Shown in pieces: positions 35,751 through 47,594 of a DNA stretch of 64,000 nt. The position numbers were made by a program, and so were the translations under genes. This stretch comes from PFJX01 sp040757575 (GTDB lineage: Bacteria; Pseudomonadota; Gammaproteobacteria; Burkholderiales; Thiobacillaceae): the NCBI GenBank assembly GCA_040757575.1, contig JBFLXA010000005.1:124001-188000 (forward strand). Reading direction: 5' to 3'. The notes beneath the pieces are model-generated. The model worked only from the letters and a program-made list of their open reading frames with translations, made no database searches and had not been told where the DNA came from. Numbering within the stretch: the stretch's first letter is position 1; each line of letters opens with the position of its first letter.

Positions 35751-36635
35751 ATGAAGAAAGTTACGAAAGCCGTGTTTCCTGTCGCAGGGATGGGGACGCG
35801 CTTCCTGCCGGCCACCAAGGCCAACCCCAAGGAAATGCTGCCGGTGGTGGACAAGCCCCTGATCCAGTACGCCGTGGAAGAGGCGGTGGAAGCGGGCATT
35901 ACCGATCTGATCTTCATCAACGGACGCAACAAACGCTCCATTCCAGACCACTTCGACAAGGCCTACGAACTGGAAGCGGAACTGGAGGCCAACGGCAAGA
36001 CCAAGCTGCTGGAAATCGTGCGCAACATCATCCCCGACCACGTGAACTGCATCTACATCCGCCAGTCCCAGGCCCTAGGCCTGGGGCACGCCGTGCTCTG
36101 TGCCGAGCCCGCCGTGGTGAACGAGCCCTTCGCCGTCATCCTGGCCGACGACCTCATCGACGCCAAGCCCGGCGTCGTGCGCCAGATGGTTGACCACTAC
36201 AGCTACTTCAACTGTTCCCTGGTAGGGGTGCAGAACGTGGCCCCGGAAGAAACCAACCAGTACGGCATCGTCGTGAGCCACCCCATGGAAGGCCGTCTGT
36301 CCCGGGTCAGCGCCATGGTGGAAAAGCCCAAGCCCAAGGACGCCCCCTCCACCCTGGGGGTGGTGGGCCGCTACGTCTTCACGCCCCGCATCTTCGAACA
36401 CCTGCGCCACCTGGGCAAAGGCACCGGTGGCGAGATCCAGCTCACGGACGGCATCGTCAGCCTGATGAAGGAACAACAGGTGCTGGCTTACGAATATGAA
36501 GGCAAACGCTACGACTGCGGCAGCAAGTTGGGTTACCTCCAGGCCACGGTGGAAATGGCCCTCCAGCATCCTGAACTGGCGAAGGATTTCGCCCTCTGGC
36601 TGGATGACCTCCAGGCCCGCCGTCACGCAAAATGA
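35751..36635 (+). CDS. galU: UTP-glucose-1-phosphate uridylyltransferase, copy 1
   Basis: 294 residues. Makes UDP-glucose for polysaccharide and lipopolysaccharide synthesis. Motifs: nucleotide-binding AGMGTRFLPATKANPKEMLP, DKPLIQY, LGLGHAVLCA, the metal-binding ADDLID, and VEKP. The start with GAGGGG upstream matches copy 2 (MKKVTKAVFP / MKRVTKAVFP). It is in tandem with a second galU, and the two proteins are clearly paralogous along their whole length. Confidence 0.95.
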   Translation: MKKVTKAVFPVAGMGTRFLPATKANPKEMLPVVDKPLIQYAVEEAVEAGITDLIFINGRNKRSIPDHFDKAYELEAELEANGKTKLLEIVRNIIPDHVNCIYIRQSQALGLGHAVLCAEPAVVNEPFAVILADDLIDAKPGVVRQMVDHYSYFNCSLVGVQNVAPEETNQYGIVVSHPMEGRLSRVSAMVEKPKPKDAPSTLGVVGRYVFTPRIFEHLRHLGKGTGGEIQLTDGIVSLMKEQQVLAYEYEGKRYDCGSKLGYLQATVEMALQHPELAKDFALWLDDLQARRHAK

Positions 36636-36697
36636 AACCCGGGCTTGGTAATATCCGGGCCTGCAAGTCTCATTTCGGGTGTGGGTGGACATGGATG

Positions 36698-36737
36698 CCG
36701 TTCGCCCTGTGCCTGTCGAAGGCCCCTGCACGAACGG
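36698..36737. repeat. REP-like inverted repeat between the galU genes
   Basis: CCGTTCG at 36698 and CGAACGG at 36731 flank a core resembling the dispersed motif TTCGCCCTGAGCCTGTCGAA that recurs between genes in many proteobacteria. This copy is degenerate. No function is implied beyond a possible 3' hairpin of galU copy 1. Confidence 0.5.
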
Positions 36738-36788
36738 AATTGCTGATCAATCTGGCTGTACCCATAACAACATAGTAGGAGTGATGTC

Positions 36789-36872
36789 TTGAACACATTT
36801 AGCAAGGCCGGTTTTAGCTTCGGCCGCCCGCTTCGCGGACTTAACCTGCTGGCGCAGCTTAGCCTTCACTGA
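36789..36872 (+). CDS. Candidate leader ORF ahead of galU copy 2
   Basis: A 27-codon frame starting TTG with an excellent ribosome binding site (TAGGAG, seven bases upstream), ending 23 bases before the galU ATG. The peptide contains SKAGFSFGRPLRGLNL, matching KAVFVSGRPLCRLNL of the first leader position by position. The DNA core is also shared, as is a stem built from CTGC and GCAG after CTTAAC. Conservation of both peptide and RNA structure leaves it open which one matters. Confidence 0.55.
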   Translation: MNTFSKAGFSFGRPLRGLNLLAQLSLH

Positions 36873-36895
36873 AGACTGCTTTGGAGAAAAATGCA

Positions 36896-37810
36896 ATGAA
36901 AAGAGTGACTAAAGCAGTCTTTCCCGCCGCCGGCATGGGCACCCGTTTTCTGCCCGCCACCAAGGCCAATCCCAAGGAAATGCTGCCCATCGTGGACAAG
37001 CCCCTGATCCAGTACGCAGCGGAAGAAGCCGCGGCGGCGGGCATCACGGACCTGATTTTCATCATCGGCCGCACCAAACGGGCCATCGCCGACCACTTCG
37101 ACAAGGCCTACGAGCTGGAAGTGGAACTGGAGACCCGGGGCAAGCTGAAGGCCCTGGCAGACCTGCGGGGAACCCTGCCCCCCAACGTCAACTACATCTT
37201 CATCCGCCAGGCGGAAGCCCTGGGCCTGGGCCACGCCGTGCTCTGCGCCCAACCGGCGGTGAACGACGAACCCTTCGCCGTCATCCTGGCCGACGACCTC
37301 ATCGACGGGGACCCGGGCGCGGTGAAGCAGATGTGCGAACTGTATGACTACTACCAGTGCTCCCTGGTGGGCGTGCAGCACGTGGATCCCCAGGAAACTG
37401 GCTCCTACGGCATCGTCGCCGCCAACCCCATGGCAGAGCGCCTGTCCCGGGTGACCCGCATCGTGGAAAAGCCCAAACCCGCCGACGCCCCCTCCAACCT
37501 GGCGGTAGTGGGCCGCTACATCCTCACGCCCCGCATCTTCCACCACCTGCAACGCATCGAGCGGGGCTCCGGCGGCGAGCTGCAACTCACCGACGCCATC
37601 GCCAAGCTGCTGGACGAACAACAAGTGCTGGCCTATGAGTTCACCGGCACCCGCTACGACTGCGGTTCCAAACTGGGTTACCTGGAAGCCACCATCGAAC
37701 TGGCTCTCAAGCACCCGGAACTGGCCGCCGACTTCAAGGCCTACCTGGAACGCCGGTTCTGCGGTGACTGCAAGCAGCAACCGACCCTGCCGGTGCCGGG
37801 TACGGAGTGA
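36896..37810 (+). CDS. galU: UTP-glucose-1-phosphate uridylyltransferase, copy 2
   Basis: 304 residues, paralogue of the upstream gene with the same motifs (AGMGTRFLPATKANPKEMLP, LGLGHAVLCA, ADDLIDGDPG, VEKPKP). It differs mainly in the middle (RTKRAIADHFDKAYE, YDYYQCSLVGVQHV) and in a slightly longer C-terminus with CGDCKQ. A TTG at 36881 is in frame, but the ATG at 36896 with GGAG nine bases upstream agrees with copy 1. A strong terminator follows. Two galU genes may serve different polysaccharides or conditions. Confidence 0.94.
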   Translation: MKRVTKAVFPAAGMGTRFLPATKANPKEMLPIVDKPLIQYAAEEAAAAGITDLIFIIGRTKRAIADHFDKAYELEVELETRGKLKALADLRGTLPPNVNYIFIRQAEALGLGHAVLCAQPAVNDEPFAVILADDLIDGDPGAVKQMCELYDYYQCSLVGVQHVDPQETGSYGIVAANPMAERLSRVTRIVEKPKPADAPSNLAVVGRYILTPRIFHHLQRIERGSGGELQLTDAIAKLLDEQQVLAYEFTGTRYDCGSKLGYLEATIELALKHPELAADFKAYLERRFCGDCKQQPTLPVPGTE

Positions 37811-37832
37811 GCGGCCAGGCTGCTTGGTTTGG

Positions 37833-37860
37833 AAAAAGGGGCTCGAGCCCCTTTTTCTTT
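37833..37860 (+). terminator. Rho-independent terminator after galU copy 2
   Basis: AAAAAGGGGCTC is followed directly by GAGCCCCTTTTT and then CTTT. It is a perfect 24-bp palindrome with A- and T-tracts, able to work in both directions; it closes the long pyrG-to-galU gene block. Confidence 0.85.
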
Positions 37861-38240
37861 GGGTATCAGGAGGCTGGCGTGTGCCGTGTAGTTCTCCAGT
37901 CATACACGGTTGAAGAAATAATGTGGAAGCTGGGTGTCGGCTAACGCCCTGAAGCGCACGGTCGTGGGCTGATGCCCGTCAGTCGGCAGTTCGGCCACTG
38001 CGGTCGTTCGATATGCTTTTGATGACTGGCAGCAATCGGCCACGAGCAGAACTTCATTGCTTCAAGATTGTTTCGTTTTGAACGACCGATCTTATTAGTT
38101 ACCTGGCTACGCACTGTTTGAGGCACTACCCGCAAGATAAGATCACGGTACATAAAATGCCAATAGTAGGATTTCAGTGGCCGTTAGACCCCAGTAGACC
38201 GGTTGCATACTCCTAACCTTCCCGAATCAATCGCAACGCA
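37861..38240. other. 380-bp intergenic region without a supported gene
   Basis: Noticeably less GC-rich than its surroundings. Segments such as TTCGGCCACTGCGGTCGTTCG and GGCAGCAATCGGCC look like a degenerate dispersed intergenic repeat. The promoter of the large sensor kinase should lie in the last 100 bases, but no clear -35/-10 pair was found. Confidence 0.4.
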
Positions 38241-41591
<3,351 letters not shown>

Positions 41592-41851
41592 CCGGCGGTT
41601 TGTGGCCCATTACGGTCGTCGGGTTCTCGGTGGGGCGAATGACGGCAAGAGGTTGGGCGCCGTCATCCATCGAGTTGATGATGAACGGATGCCATGGCTG
41701 AGCAGCGGGAGTTCCTCGGCTGAGGATCGAGTGACTGCTTCAGGTTCGTAAGGGCCATTGGCTGGAAAGCTTACCTAAACAGGCATATCCCACCAGCGGA
41801 TTCCAGATACTTTATCGGCGTCGACGGTCTTTCTGGCGCCTGTCCAGTCGC

Positions 41852-42481
41852 TCACTCCGCCCCGGCGCCGAAGGCCCGCTGCCAGGCCGGGTGGGCGGCA
41901 ATGAGCGCCAGGGCTTCATGCAGCAGGGTCTTTCCCGGTTCCATCTTGTACCAGGTGGAAAGCCCGGAGGGGTGGGGCAGGGGGATCACATCCACGTTAC
42001 GGCCCTGCCAGGCAATCCGGTGCACCCGGCCCACCACCTGGTCGAGCCGGTCTGAATCCAGCATCTGCCCGATGGCCAGCTTGCCTACGGGAATCACCAG
42101 CTCCGGTGCCAGCAGGCGGGCTTCCTGGGCCAGCCAGACGCCACAGCGGGCGATTTCCGTGGGGTTGGGCACCCGGTCGCCGCCTTTCGGGTGCTTGCCG
42201 GGAAAGCAGCGGCATACCGCGGCCATGTAAACCCGTTGCCGGAAGGTGGCTTCGTCCACCCCCAGGCTGGCATACCAGCGAAACAGGGTTTTGCCTGCCG
42301 TCCAGGCAAAGGGACGGCCCAGCTTGCCTTCATAGGGCCCCGGGGCCTGGCCGATCTGCAATATCCGGGAAGCCGCTGGGGCGCCGATGACCACCGGCCC
42401 GATCATGTCCGGGCATTGGGTACAGGCGGACAGGCGGGCCTGGTGTTCTGCCAGGGCGCGCCCCAGGGCCTCGGGGTTCAT
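41852..42481 (-). CDS. Uracil-DNA glycosylase family protein, Fe-S type
   Basis: 209 residues. Motif 1 resembles family 4/5 glycosylases (IGQAPGPYEGKLGRPFAWTAG) and the C-terminal catalytic segment is PLPHPSGLSTWY. Cys residues at 20 and 23 (CTQCP), 90 and 92 (CRCFPGKHP) and 113 (ARCGVW) could provide an iron-sulfur cluster. It should remove uracil or a related deaminated base from DNA. The frame remains open far upstream, but homology begins at the ATG at 42481. Just downstream of rpiA on the same strand. Confidence 0.83.
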   Translation of the reverse strand: MNPEALGRALAEHQARLSACTQCPDMIGPVVIGAPAASRILQIGQAPGPYEGKLGRPFAWTAGKTLFRWYASLGVDEATFRQRVYMAAVCRCFPGKHPKGGDRVPNPTEIARCGVWLAQEARLLAPELVIPVGKLAIGQMLDSDRLDQVVGRVHRIAWQGRNVDVIPLPHPSGLSTWYKMEPGKTLLHEALALIAAHPAWQRAFGAGAE

Positions 42482-42522
42482 GGCGGGCCGGCGGGGCAGG
42501 GGAGTACGGGAGCCGCCCGGGG

Positions 42523-43179
42523 TCAGCGGGTCAGGGTCTGCACCCCGTCCGGCGTGCCCATCAGGAACACATCGGCGCCTCGCTGGGCGAACAGGCCCAC
42601 GGTGACCACGCCCACGATCTGGTTGATCTGGGCTTCCATGGCCACGGGGTCCAGGATGCTCATGCCGTGCACGTCCAGGATGACGTTGCCGTTGTCGGTG
42701 GTAAACCCGGCCCGCAGCACGGGGTTGCCGCCCAGTTTGACCAGTTGGCGGGCCACGTAGGAACGGGCCATGGGGATCACTTCCACGGGCAGGGGGAACT
42801 TGCCCAGCACGTCCACCAGCTTGCTCTGGTCGGCGATGCAGACGAACTTCTTGGCGCAGGCTGCAACGATCTTCTCCCGCGTCAGGGCGCCGCCGCCGCC
42901 CTTGATCATGGCCATGTGGCGGGTGATCTCGTCGGCGCCGTCCACGTAGACTTCCATCTCGCCGGCCTCGTTCAGGTCGATGACGTTGATGCCGTGCTTC
43001 TTCAGCCGCTCGGCGGTGGCCACGCTGGAGGCCACGGCGCCGTCGATCTTGCCCTTGATGTCGGCCAGGGCGTCGATGAAGAAGTTGGCGGTGGAGCCGG
43101 TGCCCACGCCGATGATGCCGGCGGGCACGTATTCCAGGGCGGCCCGGGCAGTGGCCTGTTTCATTTCGTCTTGGGTCAT
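42523..43179 (-). CDS. rpiA: Ribose-5-phosphate isomerase A
   Basis: 218 residues. Interconverts ribose 5-phosphate and ribulose 5-phosphate. Motifs: IIGVGTGSTANFFID, DGADEI, KGGGGALTREKI and CIADQSKLV. Tandem ATGATG lies at 43182/43179; the second matches the family start MTQDEMKQA. Divergent from ilvA with about 115 bp between, and followed at 41 bp by the glycosylase gene. Confidence 0.96.
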   Translation of the reverse strand: MTQDEMKQATARAALEYVPAGIIGVGTGSTANFFIDALADIKGKIDGAVASSVATAERLKKHGINVIDLNEAGEMEVYVDGADEITRHMAMIKGGGGALTREKIVAACAKKFVCIADQSKLVDVLGKFPLPVEVIPMARSYVARQLVKLGGNPVLRAGFTTDNGNVILDVHGMSILDPVAMEAQINQIVGVVTVGLFAQRGADVFLMGTPDGVQTLTR

Positions 43180-43264
43180 CATGATCGTTTTCTCTTTGTC
43201 GTTTCGGTTCAACCCCGCGAGAATAACGGCCTTCTCCTGCCCGTTCAAACCACCCCCCACCCTG

Positions 43265-43285
43265 CCCTCCCCTTGAGGGGGAGGG
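43265..43285. repeat. Hairpin CCCTCCCC/GGGGAGGG ahead of ilvA
   Basis: An 8-bp stem with a short TTGAG loop ends a few bases before the ilvA start, and its 3' arm merges with the purine-rich ribosome binding region. It could affect ilvA translation. The same type of C-rich/G-rich hairpin occurs in the repeat element at 58534-58728. Confidence 0.5.
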
Positions 43286-43297
43286 GGAGATGAATTG

Positions 43298-44806
43298 ATG
43301 ACTGATTACCTTGAGCGCATCCTCCTGGCCCGCGTCTACGACGTGGCCCACGAAACCCCCCTGGACGAGGCCGCCAACCTCTCCCGCCGTACCGGCAACC
43401 GGGTACTGCTCAAGCGGGAGGACATGCAGCCCGTGTTCTCCTTCAAGTTGCGGGGGGCCTACAACAAGATGGCCGGCCTGACCAAGGCCCAGTTGAAACG
43501 GGGCGTTGTGGCCGCCAGCGCCGGTAACCATGCCCAGGGCGTGGCCCTCTCGGCCCAGGTGCTGGGCTGCCAGGCCATCATCGTCATGCCGGCCACCACC
43601 CCCGCCATCAAGGTGGATGCGGTGGCCAAGCGGGGTGCGGACGTGGTGCTGCATGGCGATTCCTACGACGACGCCTATCACCACGCCAAGGGCATCGCCA
43701 AACAGGCGAAGATGACCTTCGTGCACCCCTACGACGACCCGGAGGTCATCGCTGGCCAGGGCACCATCGGCATGGAACTCATGCGCCAGTCCCGGACCCC
43801 CATCGATGCCGTGTTCGTGCCCGTGGGCGGCGGCGGTCTCATCGCCGGCATCGGCGTCTACCTCAAGCGCCTGCGGCCCGAAATCAAGGTCATCGGCGTG
43901 GAGCCGGAAGATGCCGACGCCATGGCCCGCTCCCTGTGCAAGAAGGAACGCATCACCCTGCCCCAGGTGGGCATCTTCGCCGACGGCGTGGCGGTGAAGC
44001 AGGTGGGGGAAGAGACCTTCCGCCTCTGCCAACTCTATGTGGATGAAGTGATCCGGGTGCCCAACGACGCCATCTGCGCCGCCATCAAGGACGTGTTCGA
44101 GGACACCCGTTCCATCCTGGAACCCGCTGGTGCCCTGGGGGTGGCGGGCCTGAAGGTGTGGGCCGCCCGGGAAAAGGCCAGGAACAAGAACCTGGTGGCC
44201 ATCGCCTCCGGCGCCAACATGAACTTCGACCGGCTGCGCTTCGTGGCAGAACGGGCGGAACTGGGGGAAAAGCGGGAAGCGGTGCTGGCCGTCTCCATCC
44301 CGGAAAAACCGGGCAGCTTCAAGAAGTTCTGCTCACTTATCGGCGGCCGGGTCATCACCGAATTCAACTATCGTTTTGACGACCCTGCCGTGGCCCACGT
44401 CTACGTGGGCATCCAGGTCCACAACCGGCCCGAAGTGGACAAGCTCATCGATGCCCTGAAAAAGCACGAACTGCCGGTGCTGGACCTGACGGACAACGAG
44501 ATGGCCAAGCTGCATATCCGCCATCTGGTGGGCGGACGGGCCCCCAAGGTGGAACACGAAGTGCTGTACCGCTTCGAATTCCCCGAACGCCCTGGCGCCC
44601 TGATGAAGTTCCTCAACAGCATGAGCCACAACTGGAACATCAGCCTGTTCCACTACCGCAACCACGGCGCCGACTACGGCCGGGTGTTGGTGGGCATCCA
44701 GGTGCCGGCGGCCGACAAGGTCGACTTCCAGAAATTCCTGGACGGCCTGGGCTACCGCTACTGGAACGAAAGCCGCAACCCGGCCTACAAGTTGTTCCTG
44801 GCCTGA
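43298..44806 (+). CDS. ilvA: Biosynthetic threonine ammonia-lyase (threonine dehydratase)
   Basis: 502 residues. Catalyses threonine to 2-oxobutanoate, first step to isoleucine. The PLP Lys is in SFKLRGAYNKM; the phosphate loop is PVGGGGLIAGIG; SAGNHAQGVA is also present. Two C-terminal ACT-like regulatory subdomains (about 325-410 and 425-500: FPERPGALMKFLNSMS) indicate the allosteric biosynthetic form. A TTG three bases earlier is possible, but ATG at 43298 follows the GGGGGAGATGAATT ribosome site better. Confidence 0.95.
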   Translation: MTDYLERILLARVYDVAHETPLDEAANLSRRTGNRVLLKREDMQPVFSFKLRGAYNKMAGLTKAQLKRGVVAASAGNHAQGVALSAQVLGCQAIIVMPATTPAIKVDAVAKRGADVVLHGDSYDDAYHHAKGIAKQAKMTFVHPYDDPEVIAGQGTIGMELMRQSRTPIDAVFVPVGGGGLIAGIGVYLKRLRPEIKVIGVEPEDADAMARSLCKKERITLPQVGIFADGVAVKQVGEETFRLCQLYVDEVIRVPNDAICAAIKDVFEDTRSILEPAGALGVAGLKVWAAREKARNKNLVAIASGANMNFDRLRFVAERAELGEKREAVLAVSIPEKPGSFKKFCSLIGGRVITEFNYRFDDPAVAHVYVGIQVHNRPEVDKLIDALKKHELPVLDLTDNEMAKLHIRHLVGGRAPKVEHEVLYRFEFPERPGALMKFLNSMSHNWNISLFHYRNHGADYGRVLVGIQVPAADKVDFQKFLDGLGYRYWNESRNPAYKLFLA

Positions 44807-44815
44807 GAGGCCGGT

Positions 44816-46156
44816 TTATGCGGCCTGGAAACTCAGCTCTACGCCCAGCCCCTGGCCACCCAGGCCATCCGTGAAGATTAGCCGGGCGTCGTGCAGTTCG
44901 GCGATGCGGGCCGCGATGGACAGGCCCAGTCCGCTGCCCTCAGTGTCCTGCCCCGCCAGGCGGTGGAAGCGGCGCAGGGCGTTTGTGCGCTGGGCGGCGG
45001 GTATGCCCGGCCCACTGTCCAGGACGCGCAGGACGACACCCTGGGCGGATGTGCTGACGCTCACCTGTATCTCCCCACCTTCCGGCGTATAGCGCACGGC
45101 GTTGTCCAGTAGATTGCGCAATAGCACCCTTAGCAGGTCGGCGTTGCCCTGGGCGACGATGGGGTCTGGGGCATCCAGGGTCAGGGCAATCTCCTTGGCC
45201 AGGGCGGCAGAGCCCAGGTCGGCACAGGTGTCCTGGGCCAGCAGGTCCAGACGCACGCTGCTTTTGTCGATGCCTAGGCCCGGGTCCAGACGCGCCAGGG
45301 TGAGCAGCTGGTCGATAAGCCGTCCGGCCCGCTGGGCGCCAGCCAGTATCTGTTCGATGGCCTGGTTCAGTTCCCCTTTGTCCCGGGCCCGGAGGGCCAC
45401 CTGGGCCTGGGTGACCAGGGCCGCCAGGGGTGTGCGCAGTTCATGGGCCGCGTCGGCGGTGAAGCGTCGCTCGTCCTCCAGGGCCCGCTCGACCCGGGCC
45501 AGGAGGGTGTTCAGGGAATCCACCAGGGGGCGGATCTCCCGGGGCGCGGTGGCGGGCACCACCGGGTCCAGCCGGTCCGGCGTCCGGCGGGCTACTTCAT
45601 CGGCCACTCCGGCCAGGGGGGCCAGGCCGCGCCGGGTGGCGAACCAGACCCACAGGCCCAGGAGGGGCAGGCCCACCAGGGCCGGGGCCAGTAGCCGGGA
45701 AACGATGTGGCGGGCCAGTTCCTCCCGGGCATGATGGTTTTCGCCGACTACCACCCGCAGGTGCTGTTCCCGGTCCCACTGGCTGTAGTAGCGCCAGCCG
45801 GATTGGTCGGAAAAGCCTTTCGTATCGCTCAGGGGCGTTTCAGGGGCACGGCGGGAGCGCAGTACGAGGCGTCCTTCCGCATCCCAGATCTGGAAGCTGA
45901 GATGCTGCTGGTAACGGTGGGCCCGCTCAGTGTGTTCTTCCAGATCGGCGATATCGTCATCGTCGTCATACTCGCCGGCCAGGGCCAATAGGGTCTGGGC
46001 GGCCTGGACCAGTTGGGCGTCGGCCAGTTGGTCGATCTGCCGATGGGCGTCCCGGTAGGAAAGGGCCAGGCTGGCCAGCCAGCCCAGGGTGACGCCGCCC
46101 AGCAGCAGCAAGAGCAGCCGGTGACGCAGGGAAAACCAGCGGGTTGGGGTGCTCAC
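44816..46156 (-). CDS. Sensor histidine kinase, QseC type
   Basis: 446 residues from a GTG start overlapping the regulator stop (GTGA). Two transmembrane helices (about 13-33 and 158-178) flank a periplasmic domain with an acidic run (EYDDDDDIADLEEHTERAH) that could bind cations. HisKA has its His in FTADAAHELRTPLAAL; HATPase has LLRNLLDNAVRYT, DSGPGIP and GSGLGLSIA. Pairs with the OmpR-type regulator upstream and lies at the end of the cytochrome operon. Confidence 0.9.
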   Translation of the reverse strand: MSTPTRWFSLRHRLLLLLLGGVTLGWLASLALSYRDAHRQIDQLADAQLVQAAQTLLALAGEYDDDDDIADLEEHTERAHRYQQHLSFQIWDAEGRLVLRSRRAPETPLSDTKGFSDQSGWRYYSQWDREQHLRVVVGENHHAREELARHIVSRLLAPALVGLPLLGLWVWFATRRGLAPLAGVADEVARRTPDRLDPVVPATAPREIRPLVDSLNTLLARVERALEDERRFTADAAHELRTPLAALVTQAQVALRARDKGELNQAIEQILAGAQRAGRLIDQLLTLARLDPGLGIDKSSVRLDLLAQDTCADLGSAALAKEIALTLDAPDPIVAQGNADLLRVLLRNLLDNAVRYTPEGGEIQVSVSTSAQGVVLRVLDSGPGIPAAQRTNALRRFHRLAGQDTEGSGLGLSIAARIAELHDARLIFTDGLGGQGLGVELSFQAA

Positions 46157-46812
46157 GGCTTCTGCAGCATGTAACCCACGCCCCGCAAGGTCCGGATCCT
46201 TTCGGCACCCAGCTTGCGGCGCAGGTGGTGGATGTGGACTTCCAGGGCATTGCTGTCCGGCTCGTCGTGCCAGCCGTAGAGGGAGGCTTCCAGGCGGGCC
46301 CGGGTTAGCACCCGGCCGGCGTTCTCGGCCAGGGTGAGGAGCAGGGAGAACTCACGCAGGGACAGTTCCACGGGCCGGCCGGCCAGGAAGACCTGGCGGG
46401 CCGCCGGGTCGATGTGCAGATCCCCCACGCTGATGCCCGGCTGGGCCTGGCCGGCGGCCCGGCGGGACAGGGCCCGGATGCGGGCCGCCAGTTCGTCCAG
46501 GTCGATGGGCTTCACCAGATAGTCATCGGCGCCGGCATCCAGCCCGCTCACCTTGTCGGCGGTGCCGTCCCGGGCAGTGAGGACCAGCACCGGCAGGGAC
46601 TGGCCCCGGCCGCGTAACTGGCGCAGCACCGCCAGGCCATCCATGCGGGGCAGGCCCAGGTCCAGCACCAGCAGGTCGAAGGTCTCGCTCTTCAGGGCCC
46701 CGTCGGCTGCCAGGCCGTCCCGCACCCAGTCCACGGCATGCCCTGCCTGGCGCAGGCCCACCATCAGGCCGTTGCCCAGCGATGGATCGTCTTCTACTAG
46801 CAGGATGCGCAT
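46153..46812 (-). CDS. OmpR-family response regulator, QseB type
   Basis: 219 residues. Receiver domain with acidic pair LLVEDDPSL, phosphoacceptor Asp in LLVLDLGLPRMDG and Lys in YLVKPID; C-terminal winged helix (about 128-217) with LSLREFSLLLTLAENAGRVLTR and EVHIHHLRRKLG. Cognate of the kinase it overlaps. Only three bases separate it from the small membrane protein gene upstream. Three phased CTTAAG-type boxes ahead of the operon are plausible targets. Confidence 0.92.
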   Translation of the reverse strand: MRILLVEDDPSLGNGLMVGLRQAGHAVDWVRDGLAADGALKSETFDLLVLDLGLPRMDGLAVLRQLRGRGQSLPVLVLTARDGTADKVSGLDAGADDYLVKPIDLDELAARIRALSRRAAGQAQPGISVGDLHIDPAARQVFLAGRPVELSLREFSLLLTLAENAGRVLTRARLEASLYGWHDEPDSNALEVHIHHLRRKLGAERIRTLRGVGYMLQKP

Positions 46813-46815
46813 GGC

Positions 46816-47109
46816 TCAGCGGGACAGCAGCCTGGAAGCAACCACCGGGCAGGCAAGCAGACCCAGGTTCATCAGCCAGAGGGTAGGCCAGAGCCGGCCG
46901 GGATTGTGGCCGGCGCTGTGAGCCGGTTGCCAGCGGGTCAGGGCACGGCGTTCCTCCAACAAGGTGCGGGGTCCCCAAATTAAGTTCACGAAGCGCGCAT
47001 GATGGGCGTCGTTCAGGCCCCTGAACTTGTCGGGACGCAATTCGGGCGGCGGGGCGAAGTCGTTGCCAGTAGCGTAGGTCGGTGCGGCTAGGCAGGCGTG
47101 CGCTTCCAT
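46816..47109 (-). CDS. Small single-pass membrane protein in the cytochrome operon
   Basis: 97 residues, unrecognised. Soluble, Pro- and Arg-containing N-terminal two thirds (PPPELRPDKFRGLNDAHHARFVN) and one C-terminal membrane segment (LWPTLWLMNLGLLACPVVAS). GGAGG lies eight bases before the ATG at 47109, better than the ATG at 47118; it overlaps the cytochrome stop region. Related operons usually carry a cytochrome b561-type gene here; this protein is too short and lacks the paired membrane His residues, so it is not that protein. Confidence 0.65.
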   Translation of the reverse strand: MEAHACLAAPTYATGNDFAPPPELRPDKFRGLNDAHHARFVNLIWGPRTLLEERRALTRWQPAHSAGHNPGRLWPTLWLMNLGLLACPVVASRLLSR

Positions 47110-47110
47110 G

Positions 47111-47593
47111 TCAGTCATCCTCCCAGCGGCCGCCGTTGGGCATGACGATTTCCCGTTCCCGGTAACTACCTTCCGCGGCCCTGGTATGGCAGGCCGAACA
47201 GTTGGCCGGGGTTTTCACCTTGGCGTGGTGCCAGTCAGCCCGAGGCACTTCGTGGTGCTTGCGTACGAACCAAGTGCTGGTGGTAATGCGAGGCAGTTCA
47301 TTTCCGCGGGTGCCTGAAACGGTGCGGCGGGATCCAGACTGATCTGCGAGGAAGGATTCGATGGCCTGGCGAGTCTTTTCGTCCAGGCTGGCGTTGTCGC
47401 CGTAATGCTTGTCCAGGCTGCTCATGACGGTGCGCCAGTCCTGAGCGGAGAGAAGTGAAGGGGGATAGGCCACATGGCAGCTGCCGCATTCGCTCTTGTA
47501 GGCGGGCAGGTAAGTGTTTGCCGAGGGCATGCGGTCGGCCTGGGCGGTGCCGGACAGGCCCAGGATGGCAAGCAGGATGGTCAGGGCTTTCAT
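47111..47593 (-). CDS. Diheme cytochrome c (DHC family)
   Basis: 160 residues with a signal peptide (LAILGLSGTAQA) and two heme-binding motifs, CGSCH near residue 36 and CSACH near residue 132, plus His-rich segments (RKHHEVPRADWHH) that may supply axial ligands. It matches the DHC partner of sphaeroides heme protein. Periplasmic electron carrier. One base separates it from the SHP-like gene. Confidence 0.9.
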   Translation of the reverse strand: MKALTILLAILGLSGTAQADRMPSANTYLPAYKSECGSCHVAYPPSLLSAQDWRTVMSSLDKHYGDNASLDEKTRQAIESFLADQSGSRRTVSGTRGNELPRITTSTWFVRKHHEVPRADWHHAKVKTPANCSACHTRAAEGSYREREIVMPNGGRWEDD

Positions 47594-47594
47594 G

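Noticed and set aside
41592..41851. Possible gene in the 260-bp gap after the hybrid kinase
   Set aside because: No frame with a start, ribosome binding site and protein-like composition on either strand.
41852..44032. One long 726-codon minus-strand frame
   Set aside because: Only its last 209 codons (glycosylase) are real; the rest is antisense or out of frame to rpiA and ilvA.
44808..44826. AGGCCG/CGGCCT hairpin between ilvA and the kinase gene as a bidirectional terminator
   Set aside because: Short stem and no T-tract on either strand; part of it codes for the end of the kinase.
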